NCBI GenBank assembly: GCA_031292095.1
Contig: JARLHU010000058.1
Location: 1 to 36,004 of the forward strand
DNA length: 36,004 bases
Direction of reading: 5' to 3'
DNA from: Desulfosporosinus sp.
GTDB taxonomy: Bacteria; Bacillota; Desulfitobacteriia; Desulfitobacteriales; Desulfitobacteriaceae
The notes beneath the pieces are model-generated. The model did not search any database and had not been told where the DNA came from. It saw only the letters and a list, made by a program, of their open reading frames with translations. The position numbers and the translations under genes are program-made. Shown one piece after another: positions 33,701-36,004 of this stretch (the first letter of the stretch is position 1; every line of letters starts with the position of its first letter).

Positions 33701-34795
33701 TTGTATATTGGAATCAACCAAAGAGCTATATACATTTAAATCTAGTGTAGCACTAACCTTTAAGGTATTATCTGGACTGCCGGAGAGAGCACTTACTTTT
33801 TGACCTACGGCATACTCAGTGTCTTGCAGGTTTTCAAGAGTCGTCTGAGTTCCCGTATCTGAGAACGGATAAATCCCAAGAGTATGCCCGATGATTGGGC
33901 TTGCATCTTTGACAGGCGCTACTTGGACATCCACATCATTTTGGTCAAAGGTAGCAAAGGAAACCGCGCCGGTGTTGATAACTCCGTTGGCGGATGCATT
34001 ATAGGTCACCTCTGTCGCCGCGTATTTATCAGTCAAAATTTCTTTTTGCGTTTTAGCCTCGTTTGGGGTAACGCTTGCGGTTACGTTTGCAGTTGCAATT
34101 CCGTCAGCTCCTGTAACAGCTGTAATAGTTTTTTGACTATTGTCAAATGTTGCTGATGCTACATACTTGTGGGTATCAGGGTCTGAACCTTTAGGCAAGC
34201 TGACACTAGAGAATGTGTCTGCACTGTTAATAGTAAATGTAACCGTTTGACCAGAAACAGCGTTTCCGCTAGCGTCTGTTAGCTTTGCTTGAAGTTTTGC
34301 AGTATCTCCTAGCAATACAACGTTCTTTAGGGTTAAAGGTTTAACACCTTCTGTATTAATGTTAGGAATGGCATTACCCACAAGGGTACTTATTCCCGTT
34401 CCAGTCACCGGTGGTGCAGAAATTGGAGTCACAGACCCATCATTATTCATCTGATAAGTAGCCACTGGAGCAGTAGTAGCAATCACAGACGAATCCGTTA
34501 ATGCTGTAGCGTAGTTTTCACTTTTACCAAGGGCAGCCTCATAGTCAATAATACTTCCGTTGCTGTCTGTAACAAAAAGAGGGAAATTGACTAATTCAGT
34601 CGACGTTAAGGCACCTTTAAGGGCACTTTTCATTGCGTCGTTTGACAATACGTTTGAATAATTAGCACTGACAATATTTTTACTAGTTGCATCTTTATAG
34701 GTAATCATCGATGGAACCGCCATGGCTGTTTGGCTAAAAATTAAAATTGGAACAATTGCACCGCCGAGAGCTTTGAATCCCTTTGCAATAAACAT
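30746..34795 (-). CDS. Large secreted Ig-like surface protein with (PAAAT)n tail
   Basis: 1349 aa. Signal peptide 1-27 (KGFKALGG, hydrophobic core, AMA cleavage). I see Big_1/invasin-like domains at about 155-265 (LLGDTAKLQAKLTDASGNAV), 715-830 (LTGQNVTLTALVTDANGNLVE) and 1075-1150 (VPIKVMVTDANGNPIVGEDV), with unassigned beta-rich sequence between. A SwmB/Ig-like segment (about 1165-1285) precedes a tail of Pro-Ala-Ala-Ala/Thr-Thr pentapeptides (from about 1285). No CWB2 or SLH domain is visible, so how it attaches is unclear; the tail resembles that of the left-edge deacetylase in character. The start has GGAGGAAAT upstream. It follows the right-edge gene by 48 bp with no terminator, so the two are probably co-transcribed. 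It is probably structural, such as an S-layer or surface fibre component. Confidence 0.85.
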   Translation of the reverse strand: MFIAKGFKALGGAIVPILIFSQTAMAVPSMITYKDATSKNIVSANYSNVLSNDAMKSALKGALTSTELVNFPLFVTDSNGSIIDYEAALGKSENYATALTDSSVIATTAPVATYQMNNDGSVTPISAPPVTGTGISTLVGNAIPNINTEGVKPLTLKNVVLLGDTAKLQAKLTDASGNAVSGQTVTFTINSADTFSSVSLPKGSDPDTHKYVASATFDNSQKTITAVTGADGIATANVTASVTPNEAKTQKEILTDKYAATEVTYNASANGVINTGAVSFATFDQNDVDVQVAPVKDASPIIGHTLGIYPFSDTGTQTTLENLQDTEYAVGQKVSALSGSPDNTLKVSATLDLNVYSSLVDSNIQNLTTKTLTHSQAGILPNETNVWTEPNLVIPDRVNYATLHFNSMSLSKGTEITVYFVPDSIVSGSYTNVAPNGVDTDPTAQSLNGHFVGSSGTWAKTFAVDANADSYVDNNFALQIPANLSKGTVYVVTQAPGQIDPVTNIGYTLSSIDMNYGALATLVKANVGSYVNWTQVPQISYSQAVTLTKGSAEEAKLMTDLNYAGQTVDSTWTFKYKVPVYPMVGDAIVQAYDGFNALQKQWSMPTTNHLSNGQINQNGLVIGFLIDYEAIRKSPDLIIPLAIDADFTTPAQATMSQANGVAFINSTHTGPQEIKGTINIPNVPNNLLNSLADNVYSYAQWLPLEIYQGPYKANNEQYALTGQNVTLTALVTDANGNLVETPNLEVAFDVITSDNNLSAVSATGKINSAFINDGTLDTDQVTGAQPAGKHYRYHVQTDTFGKATLTLSAPNVASVIAQASAIAAVDPKTGAKTYYNVALSDPAGAVGVTNGKLLTQIDFGSLALQYVPEQGLYNQNSQTGVGTINKQTYDPTTDPTVIAAAHSSAVAGNAQNFGILPSVTWPTNPVFEHVFVDSGIHTVQGLAASTVKDATGNIIPVDVTGIPFTVTNVDGSVGTVQQVTSSTSTTSNPAGLTNWTALSNVIGQETIMVSPKMDAPSWNNVQIVNGTTQITEAGTGLVTPVNSLTIPIKWRVGMGAAVVSVPSSTANIGGSVPIKVMVTDANGNPIVGEDVRFTLTTSKNGKAILDQTELTTDAKGQAIANLSGGIDAEQDGVTVVVEDPTTGSVIPVTNGQQNIVWQQQVKPLSYLSAVPNTVPNPNTIVLNFNHDVNSTTVDPKGSQFVVTDLAGNTYALQSAAVSGQTITLTLANKNSELGKFYGIWGAFEVTINPTNLNLQVGDNFNNVIANGTPQIFTIPAPAVVTPAATTPAAATPAAATPAAATPAAATPAAATPAAATPAATTPAATTPAAATPAATTPAVVTPAATATSN
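30759..30964 (-). repeat. 15-bp in-frame tandem repeats coding the PAAAT tail
   Basis: About 13 copies of a 15-bp unit (minus-strand codons for P-A-A-A/T-T) lie at the 3' end of the gene. The copies are almost identical, differing by single bases such as GCA/ACA. The plus-strand Cys-rich and Leu-rich ORFs here are shadows. Confidence 0.95.
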
Positions 34796-34843
34796 TAAAT
34801 TTCCTCCTCATTTTTAAGCATAGATTTTTAAACGTGTAGAAAC

Positions 34844-36004
34844 CTAGTTAGTAACCGGTACAGTTACAGTTTGGGTACCTGCAGCTGTTGTCACCGCAAC
34901 GCTTACTGACGTTGGTAGGGTACCAGTGTAGGGAATATCCACATTATAATTACCGTTAGCTGTGATATAAGGTAATACCGTAGTACCAGTTACATCTGTT
35001 ACGGTAACACTCATAACACTTGAAGGAGTTACACCACTCAGCAAGTAAACCTGGTAAAAAACGTCGTTAAACAGTTCTTTGGTCGCAACAGTCTTGGTCA
35101 TATCGATTGCATTTACTGCTACTGGTGTGGTCGAAGTTGTCAGAGTAATATCCGATGCGCTGACAGGGATTATTGTGCCTGTGCCCGGTAAGCTCGCACG
35201 CCACACCTGAGAACCAATATTATTGGCTACAAGACCCTGTACCGTTACTCCCGTCACATTAGAGTCAGTTGCCGTAACATTGACTATAGTATTGCCTGTT
35301 AGTGCATCAAGAACAGTTTTGAACGTAAACCCTGCAGGTGTAGGTGTGGTCGAAGTTGTCAGAGTGATATCAGATGCACTGACAGGTATTATTGTACCTG
35401 TGCCTGGTAAGCTCGCACGCCACACCTGAGAACCAATATTATTGGCTACAAGACCCTGTACCGTTACTCCCGTCACATTAGAGTCAGTTACCGTAACATT
35501 GACTATAGTATTGCCTGTTAGTGCATCAAGAACAGTTTTGAACGTAAACCCTGCAGGTGTCACCGTGAATGCAGGAGCAGCTACTGCAGTAGCGCCTTTA
35601 TAGGATACGCTGTATACTACGGATTGGTCGGCAGCTGTAGCAGCAATTGCAGGAACTGTTAAAGTTACTACTGTGCCAGTCGTTACGATTGCGGTAGGAA
35701 CAACTGCTACGCCTGCATTGGTTACTGCGAAGTCAGCGAGGACAGGTGCTGTAGCAGGTGCACTGTTCATTGTTACAGTAACAGTACCGTTAATAGCACT
35801 TACACTACTTACAGCCAGTACAGCAAGCTTAGTAACCGTGAATGCAGGAGCAGCTACTGCTGTAGCACCTTTATAGGATACGCTGTATACTACGGATTGG
35901 TCGGCTGCTGTAGCAGCAATTGCAGGAACTGTTAAAGTTACTACTGTGCCAGTCGTTACGATTGCGGTAGGAACAACTGCTACGCCTGCATTGGTTACTG
36001 CGAA
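34844..36004 (-). CDS. Ig-like repeat surface protein (5' part beyond right edge)
   Basis: The frame is open from the stop at 34844 to the right edge, giving 386 residues; the internal Met at 35770 is not the real start. From the edge inward there is one partial and one complete copy of an Ig-like unit of 91 residues (SAINGTVTVTMNSAPATAPVLADFAVT type). Then come two copies of a 73-residue unit (TPAGFTFKTVLDALTGNTIV to PVSASDITLTTST), then a unique C-terminal domain (about 90 residues). Nothing anchors it visibly in this part. It is probably a secreted surface protein whose N-terminus with signal peptide lies outside the window, in an operon with the downstream PAAAT-tail protein. Confidence 0.85.
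   Translation of the reverse strand, partial: FAVTNAGVAVVPTAIVTTGTVVTLTVPAIAATAADQSVVYSVSYKGATAVAAPAFTVTKLAVLAVSSVSAINGTVTVTMNSAPATAPVLADFAVTNAGVAVVPTAIVTTGTVVTLTVPAIAATAADQSVVYSVSYKGATAVAAPAFTVTPAGFTFKTVLDALTGNTIVNVTVTDSNVTGVTVQGLVANNIGSQVWRASLPGTGTIIPVSASDITLTTSTTPTPAGFTFKTVLDALTGNTIVNVTATDSNVTGVTVQGLVANNIGSQVWRASLPGTGTIIPVSASDITLTTSTTPVAVNAIDMTKTVATKELFNDVFYQVYLLSGVTPSSVMSVTVTDVTGTTVLPYITANGNYNVDIPYTGTLPTSVSVAVTTAAGTQTVTVPVTN
35124..35561 (-). repeat. 219-bp tandem duplication (73 codons)
   Basis: 35124-35342 and 35343-35561 are near-identical, with only a handful of differences (for example GGG/GGT, GTG/GTA, one Val/Ala change). Long stretches, including synonymous positions, are unchanged, which indicates a recent event or ongoing gene conversion. 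Confidence 0.95.
35563..36004 (-). repeat. 273-bp tandem repeat (91 codons), second copy cut by the window edge
   Basis: 35563-35731 matches 35836-36004 at an offset of 273 bp with only a few changes. More copies probably lie beyond the right edge. Confidence 0.9.

Overview
The window looks like chromosome of a low-to-mid GC, endospore-forming type Firmicute, most likely the Desulfosporosinus/Desulfitobacterium group. This placement is an inference. It rests on a T-box-controlled trp operon, purine-rich Shine-Dalgarno sites with frequent TTG/GTG starts, CWB2 cell-wall-anchored surface proteins, NlpC/P60 and NodB cell-wall enzymes, and rho-independent terminators after most transcription units. 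Nearly everything is on the minus strand. The only plus-strand gene I can support is a small ORF at 20485-20733.

Layout, left to right. (1) 1-5564 is a cell-surface block: a membrane-anchored NodB polysaccharide deacetylase with a long APST-rich hexapeptide tail, cut by the left edge; a secreted peptidoglycan-binding NlpC/P60 hydrolase; and a 1008-aa TIG/Ig-like/CWB2 protein that seems to have lost its signal peptide. (2) 5644-12578 is a complete trpEGDCFBA operon (transcribed right to left) with a sigma-A type promoter, a Trp-type T-box leader, overlapping genes and a terminator. (3) 12621-18231 is an oppABCDF-type peptide ABC transporter operon with an attenuator-like hairpin between oppA and oppB. 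(4) 18318-20395 is a histidine kinase/response regulator pair with a tandem 11-bp repeat upstream of its putative promoter; its position suggests, but does not prove, control of the transporter.

(5) 20485-24046 holds the small plus-strand gene and a 996-aa secreted protein: three CWB2 repeats, four Ig-like (Big_2) repeats, a DUF3494 ice-binding-like domain and a final Ig-like domain. (6) 24183-30542 is an accessory stretch of single genes: a DivIVA-like coiled-coil protein built of seven 21-residue repeats, a MalT/LuxR-type ATPase regulator, a small membrane protein, a chagasin-like (I42) protease-inhibitor lipoprotein whose start lies in a tandem array of four ATG-containing 10-mers, a DUF2442 gene with apparent relics nearby, and a TPR lipoprotein. 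(7) 30672-36004 is a two-gene surface-protein operon: an Ig-like repeat protein entering from the right edge with fresh tandem duplications (219 bp and 273 bp), and a 1349-aa secreted Ig-like protein ending in a (PAAAT)n tail.

Main theme: apart from tryptophan synthesis and peptide uptake, the window is about building and varying the cell surface. At least five genes carry tandem in-frame DNA repeats. The most unusual items are the 10-bp start-codon array before the chagasin-like gene, the ice-binding-like domain on a cell-wall anchor, and the duplicated DUF2442-leader element. I found no rRNA, tRNA, CRISPR array or insertion sequence.
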